This document shows, one piece after another, positions 9,354 through 17,652 of a stretch of DNA of 64,000 bases. The stretch covers positions 1-64,000 of the forward strand of contig NZ_JAPFFT010000019.1 of assembly GCF_026241105.1 (NCBI RefSeq), written 5' to 3'. The DNA comes from Arthrobacter rhizophilus. Its GTDB lineage: Bacteria > Actinomycetota > Actinomycetes > Actinomycetales > Micrococcaceae. The notes below the pieces were generated by a model that ran no database searches, was not told where the DNA came from, and was given only the letters and a program-made list of their open reading frames with translations. Numbering within the stretch: position 1 is the stretch's first letter; the number at the start of each line of letters is the position of its first letter. Position numbers and translations under genes: made by a program.

Positions 9354-9443
9354 AGCGCTTCCTGACCGTGCCGCGCGGCTGGATCATCCGTTGCGTGGCC
9401 TCTTAGCCCCCCCACGACAGCCATCTCGACCTGCAGTTCCCGT

Positions 9444-9484
9444 GTTCCCCCTCAACGCCCCCAAATACTGCGTTAAGGGGGAAC
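9444..9484. terminator. 15-bp hairpin with one mismatch
   Basis: GTTCCCCCTCAACGC pairs with GCGTTAAGGGGGAAC (one C-A mismatch) around an 11-nt loop. It is placed to act downstream of the response-regulator gene; no T-run. Confidence 0.45.
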
Positions 9485-9512
9485 CCGGCCCGTGCTCCTG
9501 CTGCTTGCCGGA

Positions 9513-9538
9513 CCCGGGAACGCCGTTCGCGTCCCGGG
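9513..9538. terminator. GC-rich hairpin downstream of the response-regulator gene
   Basis: CCCGGGAACGC pairs with GCGTCCCGGG with one bulged base, about 75 bp beyond the stop codon at 9614. It is a likely part of the transcription end of that gene. Confidence 0.4.
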
Positions 9539-9613
9539 GGAAAAGTAGCCCAGTACCCCGTATTGCCGGGGGCCGGGGCTCTTAAGTGCGGCTTAGTTGA
9601 GGGCGGGTGACAG

Positions 9614-10468
9614 TCACTCCGGTCCGGGTCGCGGTAAGGCGTCGGCAAGCCGGTCCGCGTCCCCTGCGCGCGCTTCGACCGTGGAGGGCACGGTGCGGGT
9701 CTCGCTGGTGCAATTCAGCAGCGCTGCCGTGACCTCGGCGACCAGATCCGGGAACCGGCTGGCCCGGTAGCCGCAATCGTCGGGGTTCTCGGAGTGACTC
9801 AGTGTTCTGGTGACGAGCACTGCGACCTGGGTCCTGCGCGTCATGCCGAGTTTCATCAGGATGGACGAGACCATGTTCTTCACGGTCTTTTCTGCCAGGG
9901 ACATCTCCTGGCTGATTTCGCGGTTGCTCAGTCCTTTACCCACGCCAATTGCGGTAGTCGTTTCCTGCCTTGAAAGTCTCAGGAGTCTCTCATCCGGGCG
10001 TGGGTGCCCTGGCAGGGAGAACGGGGCCAGAAGAGCCTGATGGAACCGGGCACTGTATGCGGTGTGCCCGGCCAAGACCCGTCTGATGAGCCTGAGTTGT
10101 TCGCTGCTGTCATCCTGTTTGGACAGGCACCCCCACGCGCCGGCCAGAATCGCGTCGATCAGCACGGCTTCGTCGCTTTCCGCGGTCATCAGCACACACC
10201 GGATGCCCGGGTCGGCCGCGGCGACGGCCCGGCACACGTCGGCACCGGAACCGTCCGGAAGATCATCGTCAAGGATTACCAGCTCCGGGCGCAGGGCCGG
10301 GATCCGCCGCACTGCTTCACGGGCGACCCCGGATTCTCCGGCGATGCTCAGACCATCGGACTCCAACAGTTGGCGCAGGCCCCGCCTGATGACCTCGTGG
10401 TCATCCAGCAGATACACGCCCCGGCCTGCCAAAGGGTAGTGCTCATGGGCGTCCGGGTCAGCCATCAT
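9614..10468 (-). CDS. NarL/LuxR-family response regulator
   Basis: I start at the tandem ATGs at 10468 (MMADPDAHEHYPLAG), preceded by GGAACAGCA; the longer frame adds an Arg-rich stretch unlike a receiver. About 284 residues. The receiver domain (about 16-135) has the acidic pair in LLDDHE, phosphoacceptor D67 in LVILDDDLPDG, and LMTAES. The HTH (about 185-245) reads GLSNREISQEMSLAEKTVKNMV, typical of NarL/DevR regulators that dimerise on DNA when phosphorylated. About 40 residues follow the HTH, longer than usual. No histidine kinase is adjacent, so the partner is unknown. Confidence 0.88.
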   Translation of the reverse strand: MMADPDAHEHYPLAGRGVYLLDDHEVIRRGLRQLLESDGLSIAGESGVAREAVRRIPALRPELVILDDDLPDGSGADVCRAVAAADPGIRCVLMTAESDEAVLIDAILAGAWGCLSKQDDSSEQLRLIRRVLAGHTAYSARFHQALLAPFSLPGHPRPDERLLRLSRQETTTAIGVGKGLSNREISQEMSLAEKTVKNMVSSILMKLGMTRRTQVAVLVTRTLSHSENPDDCGYRASRFPDLVAEVTAALLNCTSETRTVPSTVEARAGDADRLADALPRPGPE

Positions 10469-10674
10469 TGCTGTTCCGTTCTGTCGCCTGTCAAACTCCG
10501 AAGGCGTTGTTAGTGAATCCCTGACGCCGCCCTCACCGGCTCGACGACGAACCCGGATCCCCGTCCGGTCCCTCTGCCGGCGCGCATTCATGCGCACAGG
10601 CCCTTTCTCCCCAAGCTAGACCCGATAGCGTCCTATACCTAATAGCTTCCGGGCAGACGACCGGTGCCGTCGCC

Positions 10675-11710
10675 TCAGGCGGCCACGCGTGTAGCTGGTA
10701 CCGGAACGGGAGTGTAGGTGGTGCCGTCGCGGAGCATGGCCCAAAGGACGTTCAGGCGGCGCCGGGCCAGGGAGAGCATGGCCTCTATGTGGGTTTTGCC
10801 TTCGGCGCGTTTTCGGTCGTAGTCGGCCCGGGAGACGGGGCAGCTTTCAGGGCCGAGAGCCCGGAGAGGTAGAAGACGCGGAGGAGTCTGCGGTCGTAGC
10901 GGCGGGGCCGGTGGTGGTTGCCGGTGATCCGGCCGGAGTCCCGGGGCGCGGGGGCGAGTCCGGCGACGCCGGCGAACCGGTCCGCGGTTTCAAAGACGGT
11001 GAGGTCTCCGCCGGTGGCGCCGAGGAACTCGGCGGCGAGGGCGGGGCCGCCGGGCATGCTGAGCAGGGTGCGGGTGTGTCGGTGTTCGGTGACCTTCTCG
11101 CTGATCAGCGCATCCAGCTCGGCGAGTTCTTTGTTCAGGATGATGATCTCCTGTGCGAGGGCAGCGACAATCAATTCCCCGAGGTGCTGGGCCGGGACGG
11201 TGGTGTGTTGGGACTTCGCCGCTTCGACCGCGGCGGTGGCGACAGCGGTGGAGGAGCGTGCAACGTGTTTCTTCAGCCATGCATGGAGCCTGGTCTGGCC
11301 GGTGCGGCGGATCCCGCCCGGGGTGCGGTGTTTGGTGAGCAGCAGCGCGGCGGCTTTGGAGCGGCTGTAGTCGAAGGCACGCTCCAGCGCGGGAAAGTAT
11401 TCGAGCAGCTGGGCCTGCAGGCGGTTGATTGCCCGGACCCGGTCCGCGGATTTGTCGGCCCGGCGGGCGGTGAGGATCCGCAGCCCGGTGCTGATCTCGG
11501 CGCCTGCCCGCAGCGGCTGCAGGTCGCGGCGCATCCTGGCCTGGTCGGCTATTACGGCGGCGTCTTTGGCGTCTGTTTTGCCCTCGCAGCGGTAGAGCTT
11601 GGAGGCGTGGTGGACGATCCGGCCCGGGATGTAGAGGATGTTCTGGCCGTGGGCGACGAGGATGGCGATCAGCAGCGCGGGCCCGCCGTGGTTCAGGTCC
11701 GGAACGCCCC
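10675..11710 (-). pseudogene. IS110-family transposase, 5'-truncated and frameshifted
   Basis: From about 11710 the minus strand reads VPDLNHGGPALLIAILVAHG, YIPGR, KTDAKDAAVIADQARMRRDL and RAINRLQAQLLEYFPALERAF, typical of the RuvC-like half of IS110 transposases. The C-terminal half has SMPGGPALAAEFLGATGG and the APRDSGRITG region with the catalytic Ser. A frameshift near 10.85 kb moves the end into another frame (YDRKRAEGKTHIEAMLSLAR...), which stops at 10675. The first 60 or so residues, including the first catalytic Asp, are missing at a junction near 11.71 kb, so it cannot transpose by itself. IS110 elements lack long terminal inverted repeats, and I find none. Confidence 0.85.
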
Positions 11711-11858
11711 CGGTGGGACGCTCCCCCCACGGATCCGAGACCACGGAGTACCGCGTAACCTGCCACGGGGCTCCCAATGGGGTCACGGGCGGTGATTGCC
11801 ACGGCTGGCTTCGGCAACAATCACCGCCAAAGATATTGACAGGTACCGTGTTGCTCAA

Positions 11859-12119
11859 ATGGATACTTACACCGACCGTATGGAAGCAGCCCTGTCGAAG
11901 CAGATCAGGGTCGAAATAGTAGAGCGGGGTATCACCCAAAAGGCCTTGGCCGAATCAATGGGCATCGGCCGCCCAAGCTTGAACCATTACCTTACGGGGC
12001 ACCGCAGCATGACAGCGGAGAGCTTCTTCAAACTCACCGAGGCCATTGGCGTTGCTCCCTCTGTCCTTCTAGGCAAAGCAGAGGAACGCTTGACAGAACG
12101 ACCAGACCCCATGGCCTAA
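11859..12119 (+). CDS. XRE-family (Cro/CI-type) HTH regulator
   Basis: From ATG 11859 (MDTYTDRMEAALSKQ) the product has 86 residues; the earlier start at 11796 lies in the IS110 junction sequence. The HTH is RGITQKALAESMGIGRPSLNHYLTGHRSMTAESFFKLTEAIG, a standard five-helix XRE domain. After the TAA at 12117 the same frame stays open to a TAG near 12.27 kb, with an acidic, protein-like stretch (LDEEDEVFELDSWKVDFSRR), so a longer ancestor with a C-terminal extension is possible. Such proteins usually regulate a phage, toxin-antitoxin or mobile-element gene. No obvious partner is present. The start codon choice is uncertain. Confidence 0.7.
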   Translation: MDTYTDRMEAALSKQIRVEIVERGITQKALAESMGIGRPSLNHYLTGHRSMTAESFFKLTEAIGVAPSVLLGKAEERLTERPDPMA

Positions 12120-12679
12120 GAGCCCACGCCCACTTTTGCCAAGGCGCTGTGCCTCAACCTAGACGAAGAGGATGAGGTCTTCGAACTCGACAGTTGGAAG
12201 GTTGACTTCTCGCGACGACGCCGACTTCCGCGGAACGAGGCGGAGATACTTCCCGGACTAGCAAATATGGACTAGCCGCTGCCGTGCCACTCTTAGCCAA
12301 GGGATGGGTTGGTGTGACAGCGTCAGCGACTGTCTTGGAATACAACAGGTTAATACGACGCCGGTTATCCCTGAAGGCCGGACCCGTTTGACGCCGGGTC
12401 TTACCCCGGGGGCCCTGTCTCCTTAAGCTGTCCCAATGTGAAAAGTCTCAGATGCGCCGTGCGCTGAGGTTTTCGAGGCAGCGGGCGGCCGCCCGAAGAC
12501 GACTGCGGGAAATTACATTGATCCCAATCCTGTCAACCCCAGTGGCGATCAAGTGTCCGACAGGCCGGGTCGGTAGTCCGGACAAAGGATCCTTTGACAA
12601 GACGAGCTTCTTCTTGTAGTAAAGATCGTGTTCGCCGTGGGATGTTTGTTGCTCTCCGGCGCCAACAACGAAGGAGCTC
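12120..12679. other. Region without a convincing gene
   Basis: Only the in-frame continuation of the XRE gene (to about 12.27 kb) looks protein-like. The remainder has no start with a ribosome site and no recognisable product. Confidence 0.4.
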
Positions 12680-12790
12680 ATGCTTTTTCCGGCATTCGGA
12701 ATCGGGCTTGCCGCCGTCGTCCCGCTCTGTGCCGGCACCGCCATGGTCTACCCCACGCTGCTTGCTGCTATCGGCGACGTAGCCCACCCC
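12680..12790 (+). pseudogene. MFS transporter fragment
   Basis: About 37 residues read as part of a major facilitator transporter: hydrophobic IGLAAVVPLCAGTAMVYP followed by TLLAAIGDVAHP, typical of a helix and cytoplasmic loop before a VGVYRLWRD-type segment, which is absent here. Homology ends abruptly at about 12.79 kb and nothing upstream continues it. It is a relic. Confidence 0.5.
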
Positions 12791-13006
12791 TACGACATCC
12801 CCGGCAGACCGCCCCGAAGGGTGGCACAGTCGTCGGCGAGCTGGCCGGTCAACGTGGTGCGGTCAAGCCCTGGTGTCCCGGAAACCACCCGTAAGGAACG
12901 GCACGTCCCCACATGGCGTCGCCATGATCGGGGCATTGACCGATTCGGGCTCCAGCCCCATTATTCGTGGCCCCACCTTCGAAAAGTGGTTCCTCAAACG
13001 GAAATA

Positions 13007-13393
13007 TCAGGCCGTGTCCGCCGCCGTGTCCGCCTGGGGATCGGTGTTGGCGGCAAGGCCTCGCCAGGTGAGTACCGCCGCGGCTGCGACCGCGGCGAGA
13101 AAGCCGGCGGCCAGCCATGCCTTGCGGTGGCCGCGGTCGGCACGCCTGAGTTTCCGTTCCGCCCGTTGCACAGCCGTTGCGGCTGCCTTCCGGGCCTGTC
13201 CGGCAGCCTTCTTCTTCCCGGTAAGCGTGAGGACCACGGCGTGAACCACCTCGGGTACGTTGGCTTCCCCGAGCCTGGACAGTGCCCACCGGACCGCGGC
13301 TTCGGTCTGGGGGGAGGGGTCCTGGATGGCGTGTTTGATCCAGTCGGCCGTGCGGTGCTGGAGGGCGTGCGAGGTCTCGTTCAATCCGGTCAT
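13007..13393 (-). CDS. Hypothetical single-pass membrane protein
   Basis: The ATG at 13393 (MTGLNETSHALQHR) is preceded by GGAAAGG at ideal spacing, so I prefer it to the upstream ATGs. About 128 residues. The soluble N-terminal 60 residues are helical; a Lys/Arg-rich coiled segment follows (KKKAAGQARKAAATAVQRAERKLRR), then one membrane helix near the C-terminus (WLAAGFLAAVAAAAVLTW) and a short acidic tail. No family recognised. It lies near a LapA-like membrane protein and a CsbD-like stress protein, in what looks like a small envelope and stress neighbourhood. Confidence 0.6.
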   Translation of the reverse strand: MTGLNETSHALQHRTADWIKHAIQDPSPQTEAAVRWALSRLGEANVPEVVHAVVLTLTGKKKAAGQARKAAATAVQRAERKLRRADRGHRKAWLAAGFLAAVAAAAVLTWRGLAANTDPQADTAADTA

Positions 13394-13433
13394 GGTCATC
13401 CTTTCCGAAGGCGTGTCGTCGGGCATCTGCATG

Positions 13434-13775
13434 TCAGACGCAATGGGTTGGGTGGGGGCGGTTATGAACGGCGGGTTGGATCAGGGTTCGGCGGCCCCGG
13501 GTCGGGGACGGGGAGAGGGCCGGGCGCCGGATTCGGGTCAGGGTCCGGCGGCGTGGTCGGGTCCGGGCTGCGGTGGAAGGGTCATCGGTTGCTCCCTTGC
13601 GGTGGGCCTGGCTGGTGACTTCAGGCTACGCCCTGGCATCTTCGCGAGGCCAGGGCCTGCCATCGTTCTTGGCCGCTTCGAGGCTGGCGGGGCAGGATCC
13701 GGTTCCGGCTCCGGTTGGCGTGGCGCCCGGTACCGGGGATGACCGGTGGCCGTTCATGCCCTGGGCAGTGGTGTG
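13434..13775. other. G-rich non-coding stretch
   Basis: About 340 bp of strongly G-skewed, partly repetitive GGGTCGGG/GGTTCCGG-type sequence between two minus-strand genes. The open frames across it translate to Gly/Arg-rich shadow sequence. I see no gene. Confidence 0.4.
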
Positions 13776-14105
13776 TCATGGCCTGGTTGTGGGTGTGCGG
13801 CGGCTGCGGGATCTGAGTTGGATGATGCGCACGGCACCGGCTACGGCGACCAAGGCCCCGCCGCCGACCGCGGCGATGAGCAGGGCAACGCCGAGGGAGA
13901 TGGTCCCGTCCAGGCCGAAGAACCTGACCCTGGCGTTGTCCTGGTTCTGCACGATGAACGCGATGAGCAGGATCAGGAGCACGAGGGCGGCAATGGTTGC
14001 GGTCCAGGCCATGCCGGCGCGGGTGATCACCGGCCGCCGTGCGGCGGACGGACCCGGTCCCGGGCCGGGTGCAGGTTCGGGTGGGGGCTGTGGTTCCGTG
14101 TTCAT
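13776..14105 (-). CDS. LapA-domain (DUF1049) membrane protein
   Basis: The ATG at 14105 (MNTEPQPPPE) has GAGGTCA seven bases upstream; the longer frame is low complexity. About 109 residues. A Pro-rich cytoplasmic N-terminus leads to a first membrane helix (AALVLLILLIAFIVQNQ), the characteristic NQDNARVRFFGLDGTISLGVALLIAA turn and second helix, and a basic tail (RIIQLRSRSRRTP). This is the LapA/DUF1049 layout, a small two-helix inner-membrane protein linked in E. coli to envelope and lipopolysaccharide assembly; in actinobacteria its role is unknown. Confidence 0.8.
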   Translation of the reverse strand: MNTEPQPPPEPAPGPGPGPSAARRPVITRAGMAWTATIAALVLLILLIAFIVQNQDNARVRFFGLDGTISLGVALLIAAVGGGALVAVAGAVRIIQLRSRSRRTPTTRP

Positions 14106-14340
14106 GGCATTGACCTCGCTGGTTTGGTACTGGATCGCCGGCCCGAGCGAGTCCGGAGAGGGAAGGACCCGGCCCGGTCCGGTACCGGGAACTTGATCAG
14201 AGTACGCCGGGGGAACGGAGAAGGACAGCTCGGCAGCAGCGGAAATACCCGGCGACGCCTGCGGCGTGGGCAGCAAACCGCTTCCCGGCCAAGGCCGGAC
14301 AAAGGTCCTTGGACCGGAGTCAGCGGGGCGGCTCCGGGTC

Positions 14341-14379
14341 AACGGAGGGTGCCGGTCGCACCGGCCGGCACCCTCCGTT
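14341..14379. promoter_or_regulatory. Perfect 15-bp hairpin just before the CsbD gene
   Basis: AACGGAGGGTGCCGG and CCGGCACCCTCCGTT pair perfectly around a 9-nt loop. It ends 4 bp before the AGGAG ribosome site of the csbD-like gene. It could end upstream transcription or act as a leader structure controlling csbD translation or mRNA stability. Confidence 0.6.
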
Positions 14380-14392
14380 GGCAGGAGCGATC

Positions 14393-14569
14393 ATGGGTTT
14401 GGGTAACAAGATCAAGCACGCCGCCGGAAGATCCTCCGGCAAAGCCAAGGAGGCAGCAGGAGATGTGGCCGACAACGAAAAGCTGAAAGCAGAAGGCCGG
14501 CCCGAGCAGGCCAAGGCGGAAGTGAAGCAGGCCGCCGACAAAACAAAAGACGCCTTCAAAAAGGACTGA
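14393..14569 (+). CDS. CsbD-like general stress protein
   Basis: 58 residues from ATG 14393, preceded by AGGAG. The sequence is hydrophilic and Lys/Glu/Ala-rich (MGLGNKIKHAAGRSSGKAKEAAG ... QAKAEVKQAADKTKDAFKKD), the pattern of CsbD proteins. In Bacillus CsbD belongs to the sigma-B general stress regulon, and related proteins accumulate under osmotic or acid stress, but the biochemical role is unknown. It follows directly on a strong hairpin, so expression may be controlled at the leader. Confidence 0.85.
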   Translation: MGLGNKIKHAAGRSSGKAKEAAGDVADNEKLKAEGRPEQAKAEVKQAADKTKDAFKKD

Positions 14570-14587
14570 GCGGGATGCCGGGACCCC

Positions 14588-14799
14588 GTGGTCCCCATCT
14601 GGGCCAGAGACCCCCGGCACCGCTCCTTCGGCGTCTTCTACCTGCCCCGGTCCGGAGACATCCTGGTCTGCACCCCGGCCAAACCGGCTACATCGAGCCA
14701 GGCAAAACAGGCACTGACGAGCAGGTCGCCCTCCGCAACGACTCCTTCAGAAAAGCCGTCAACCACGCCAAGGAACTCATGTACGGCACCCGGTTCTGA
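14588..14799 (+). pseudogene. Frameshifted small hypothetical protein
   Basis: One frame gives WARDPRHRSFGVFYLPRSGD and ILVCTPAKP, after which protein-like sequence passes to a second frame at about 14.68 kb (GYIEPGKTGTDEQVALRNDS ... NHAKELMYGTRF) ending at 14799. Together they would make a compact protein of about 65-70 residues. I do not recognise the family. A single indel is the simplest explanation. Confidence 0.35.
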
Positions 14800-14964
14800 G
14801 ACCGGCGCACGACCAGCCCGGGGCCTGGCTGACCCTGCCGCTTCGGAACCAAGGCGCCCGCGCCCCCTCAGCCCAACAACGATCCTGAAAACCAAAAACC
14901 ATCCCCAGACCTTGGGCTTGACCAAGGAACCGCCGGGCCCGGAACCTTCGCGGGGAATAGTTCC

Positions 14965-15525
14965 GTGTTCTCCTGGTCGGCGGCACGCAATGGACTTAGT
15001 GTTGGGATCATCGGCATTCGCCGCGACAACCCTTCAGGAGGGCCTTTGGCTTCCAGCCAGTCCAGCTCCGAACACTTCGGGCAGCATGTGGAAAGCGTCG
15101 TCGGCTCAGAGCCTGATGCCAGCGGTCCCGCGTACGTCCTCACAGAGGACGACACCGTTGAAAGCGTCGTCTCGGGCCTGCGGATGAAACAGCAGGAGCA
15201 CGGCGGCCGGGCCAGCGAGCCTTCAGTCCTTCACGCCTCGGCCGAGGTCCTCGTCAGCAGGCGCGATGAGCAGGATCCGGCCCATCACGCCGGGACCTCC
15301 CAGCCGGGGCAGTATCAGCTGGACATCCACTTCGGCGCGGACCACAGCACCCGGGAACCCATCCCCGAGATGGATTTGGAAGCCGCCCGGATCTGGGCAC
15401 AGGGACGGATCGAGGCCGAGGGGGCGGACTTCGGCGCCATCTACTTTCCCTCCGGCGGCGGCCTTGCCCCGGGAACCGGTGCACTGGAGTGCAGGTACGA
15501 CCGCGCAATGGGCTGGTACCGGTAG
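14965..15525 (+). CDS. Hypothetical protein
   Basis: An open frame of 186 codons with acidic composition in its second half (LDIHFGADHSTREPIPEMDLEAARIWAQGR..., ending LECRYDRAMGWYR). No signal peptide, membrane helix or known motif. The start is unclear: several in-frame ATGs exist and none has a clear ribosome site, so the N-terminal third may be non-coding. The regular WAQGRIEAEGADFGAIYFPSG ending argues that at least the C-terminal half is real. Confidence 0.4.
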   Translation: MFSWSAARNGLSVGIIGIRRDNPSGGPLASSQSSSEHFGQHVESVVGSEPDASGPAYVLTEDDTVESVVSGLRMKQQEHGGRASEPSVLHASAEVLVSRRDEQDPAHHAGTSQPGQYQLDIHFGADHSTREPIPEMDLEAARIWAQGRIEAEGADFGAIYFPSGGGLAPGTGALECRYDRAMGWYR

Positions 15526-15595
15526 GCTGCGCCCCTGGCGTGATCTATAGGGTTTCGCCGTCGAATGCTCCGGGAAACAGGTTTGTTCCGGAATC

Positions 15596-15727
15596 CTGAA
15601 GAAGCCGGCCGGGCATGTGATCGACGACGCCGTTCTCGGTTCGCTGGAGTACAGCGTCTCGGTGCTCAACGTCCCGCGGAAAGAAACCGGGACACCCCGG
15701 GACGCGGGACATTCCTCCACCGGATAG
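15596..15727 (+). pseudogene. Beta-carbonic anhydrase fragment
   Basis: The in-frame segment PAGHVIDDAVLGSLEYSVSV and LNVP is the conserved core of beta-class carbonic anhydrases just before the zinc-site motif GHxxCGA, where the native sequence would read RNAGHVxxDxVLGSLEY. Homology stops at about residue 28, before the zinc-ligand His and Cys, and an unrelated tail runs to a stop. It is a non-functional internal fragment. Confidence 0.6.
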
Positions 15728-15766
15728 TCGCCCCGACGACTGCTCCGGGCCTCGTGGGGAAATAGG

Positions 15767-15790
15767 GAAAGCCCCTCGGGAGGGGCTTTC
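15767..15790. terminator. Intrinsic terminator-like hairpin
   Basis: GAAAGCCCCTC pairs with GAGGGGCTTTC around GG. The A/T-flanked 11-bp stem works as a bidirectional terminator shape. It probably belonged to the carbonic anhydrase gene that decayed upstream. Confidence 0.65.
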
Positions 15791-15799
15791 ATCGGGAAT

Positions 15800-16126
15800 G
15801 GACAATGTTGCGTGGATTGGACAGCGGTGATGCGCTCCTCCTTCCCGGGCCTTCTGTCGCCCGTGCCGGTTTCAGTAGCAAAGACTGTAATAGATCCTCC
15901 GGTCTTCGTCCAACACCGCGACTGTTCGTTGAGAATGGGCTCAGCGTGAAATGGCGGTTTGTCGTTCCTTCAGCGCGAGAAGAAGGTCTCCGCCTGGCTG
16001 ATGTCCCAGCAAATCCCGGTTCCCCATGGATGAACACATGCCCAGCCCGCTGACCAAGGCCCACGGCCCGGACAAGCAGGTCCCGAAATGACCGATACCC
16101 GCCGGTGCCACCGGTAATCTGGCGCC
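15800..16126. other. Region without a recognisable gene
   Basis: Short open frames only. A 20-residue frame from ATG 16026 (MDEHMPSPLTKAHGPDKQVP) is protein-like but stops at once and may be another relic. Confidence 0.35.
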
Positions 16127-17065
16127 ATGGCCATCGAACTCATCTCCCTGACCCCAACACAGACCCTGGGCATTCCGGTGGCCCTTGTCGGTTCGGTTTT
16201 CCTGGCCCTGGGCGCACAGTTTCAACACCGCGGAGTCTCAGAGCGTGATCCCGAAGCCGAGGCCGGCACTAAAACCGGGCTGAACCTCAAAGATCTACTG
16301 ACCCTGGTGCGCCGGCCCGCATGGTTGGCCGGGACGCTGATGCTCGGTCTGGCTATCCTCCTGCAACTTTTCAGCCTGTACCTTGCGCCTCTGACGGTGG
16401 TTCAGCCCCTCGGCGCCCTCGCTCTTGTCATTACCGCTGTCCTCAACGCCCGGGCGGCCAAGGCAAAGCTGGGCATCCCGACCATCCGGGCCGTGGCCTT
16501 CTGCGCGGGCGGCATCGGCTTGTTCGTCGGCGTCGCGGCCCTGACCACGACCACGGTTCCCATCCACGATACCCAGCTGATCATCGTGCTGGGCATCCTC
16601 GCCGCCGTGCTCACTATCCTTGCGTTGGCCTTCGGGTTCTTCCGCAGGAGGTTCAGCACACTGTTTTACATCGTTGCAGCCGGCGTCCTGTTCGGGTTTG
16701 TCGCGACCCTGGCCAAGGTCGTCATCGACCGGGTCCATACGCTGGTCCGGTTCGGATTCCACTACGAACCAGGAGACGGGCTCACTTTCGTGTGCATGGC
16801 CGGCTTGGCCGCCGCGGCCCTGTCAGGATCCTACTTTGTCCAGAGCGCATATGCTTCCGGGCCTGCCGACCTCGTTGTCGCCGGACTGACGGTCATCGAT
16901 CCCCTGATAGGTGTGAGCATCGGAATCGCCGTGCTCGGCGAAGCCTCCTCCGCCCCCCTCTGGGCAGGCGTTGTCTTCGTCCTCGCGGGCGCCCTGGCCG
17001 TCTACGGCGTCTTCCAACTCTCGACCCGTCACCCTCGGGCACATCCATCCCGACCCCGGTCATGA
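16127..17065 (+). CDS. DMT-superfamily (EamA/NIPA-like) transporter
   Basis: 312 residues with nine or ten hydrophobic helices, starting IPVALVGSVFLALGAQFQHR and including the repeat-type segments APLTVVQPLGALALVITAVL and GPADLVVAGLTVIDPLIGVS. The twofold internal repeat and the conserved P/G motifs at helix 4 and helix 9 are typical of the drug/metabolite transporter superfamily, in particular the DMT/NIPA-like group of actinobacteria. Substrate unknown; magnesium or small metabolites are known for relatives. It is monocistronic, with only a weak ribosome site before the ATG. Confidence 0.82.
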   Translation: MAIELISLTPTQTLGIPVALVGSVFLALGAQFQHRGVSERDPEAEAGTKTGLNLKDLLTLVRRPAWLAGTLMLGLAILLQLFSLYLAPLTVVQPLGALALVITAVLNARAAKAKLGIPTIRAVAFCAGGIGLFVGVAALTTTTVPIHDTQLIIVLGILAAVLTILALAFGFFRRRFSTLFYIVAAGVLFGFVATLAKVVIDRVHTLVRFGFHYEPGDGLTFVCMAGLAAAALSGSYFVQSAYASGPADLVVAGLTVIDPLIGVSIGIAVLGEASSAPLWAGVVFVLAGALAVYGVFQLSTRHPRAHPSRPRS

Positions 17066-17158
17066 ACGTTCCAAGCCTCACCCGCAAGATAGATCCGACC
17101 AGGTATTAGTCCCGACAACAGAAGCCGAGTCTCACGGGAAGAAGAAAACCCGGCTGGA

Positions 17159-17178
17159 CTTCAGAATACGTTCTGAAG
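17159..17178. promoter_or_regulatory. Palindromic operator of the toxin-antitoxin operon
   Basis: CTTCAGAA-tacg-TTCTGAAG: perfect 8-bp arms, ending 12 bp before the antitoxin ATG. Type II antitoxins commonly bind such a palindrome at their own promoter. Confidence 0.6.
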
Positions 17179-17190
17179 TAGTGTTGGGGC

Positions 17191-17649
17191 ATGAGCACAG
17201 CAACCAAATCCCGCACGTCGTTCCAGTCGTCCGAACTGAGCCGCGCCTCCGCTGATGTATTTGCGGCAGCAGCGGATCACCCGGTCCGGGTCACACGCCG
17301 CGACGGCGCACCCCTGGTGCTGATGTCGGAGAGCGTCGATGAGGCGCGTGCCGCACTGCTGGAACTAGCGGCCCAGCTTGTGGCTGTCACCACGAGCACG
17401 GAGGGAACCCTTGCCGATCGCATGAGCGATCGCTTTCCCTGGATGCTCGCCCTGAGCCCGGCAGACCGGTCGACCTGCGCCAGCGAGATCGTCGCGGCCG
17501 CGCGTGCATCCTTCGCCACCAAACAGGCCCACCTGGCCATTGCCGAACTCACCGCCTGGCGTGAGACGGCAACGGCCATCGCTGCCGGCCTCGGCAACGA
17601 GCCCGTCGAATGGCTTGATGACCTCTCCGAGGCCGTCGAGCGTCCCTGA
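17191..17649 (+). CDS. Antitoxin, Phd/YefM-like
   Basis: 152 residues. The N-terminus (FQSSELSRASADVFAAAADH, PVRVTRRDGAPLVLMS) has the Phd/YefM fold pattern: short strand, helix, then a basic beta hairpin that contacts DNA. The helical C-terminal half (about 60-152) is far longer than in classical 80-90 residue antitoxins and probably includes the toxin-neutralising region plus an extra domain. It is followed after 3 bp by a RelE-like toxin and preceded by a palindrome, the layout of an autoregulated type II system. Confidence 0.7.
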   Translation: MSTATKSRTSFQSSELSRASADVFAAAADHPVRVTRRDGAPLVLMSESVDEARAALLELAAQLVAVTTSTEGTLADRMSDRFPWMLALSPADRSTCASEIVAAARASFATKQAHLAIAELTAWRETATAIAAGLGNEPVEWLDDLSEAVERP

Positions 17650-17652
17650 GCG

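Larger units (their letters stand above)
9005..9613. other. Non-coding stretch with several strong hairpins
   Basis: About 600 bp without a convincing gene between the start of the GH3 gene and the stop of the response-regulator gene, both on the minus strand. It contains three GC-rich stem-loops within 220 bp, described separately. The rest shows nothing recognisable. Confidence 0.5.

Noticed and set aside
9513..9538. Riboswitch or known small RNA in the hairpin cluster
   Set aside because: The stems do not match a riboswitch consensus I know and lie downstream, not upstream, of the neighbouring response-regulator gene, so I list them only as hairpins.
10911..11795. Plus-strand open frame of 294 codons
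   Set aside because: Gly/Val/Asp-rich shadow of the IS110 transposase relic on the minus strand.
13260..14486. Plus-strand Gly/Arg-rich frames up to 246 codons
   Set aside because: They cover a G-skewed intergenic stretch and the antisense strand of the LapA-like gene. No start site or motif.
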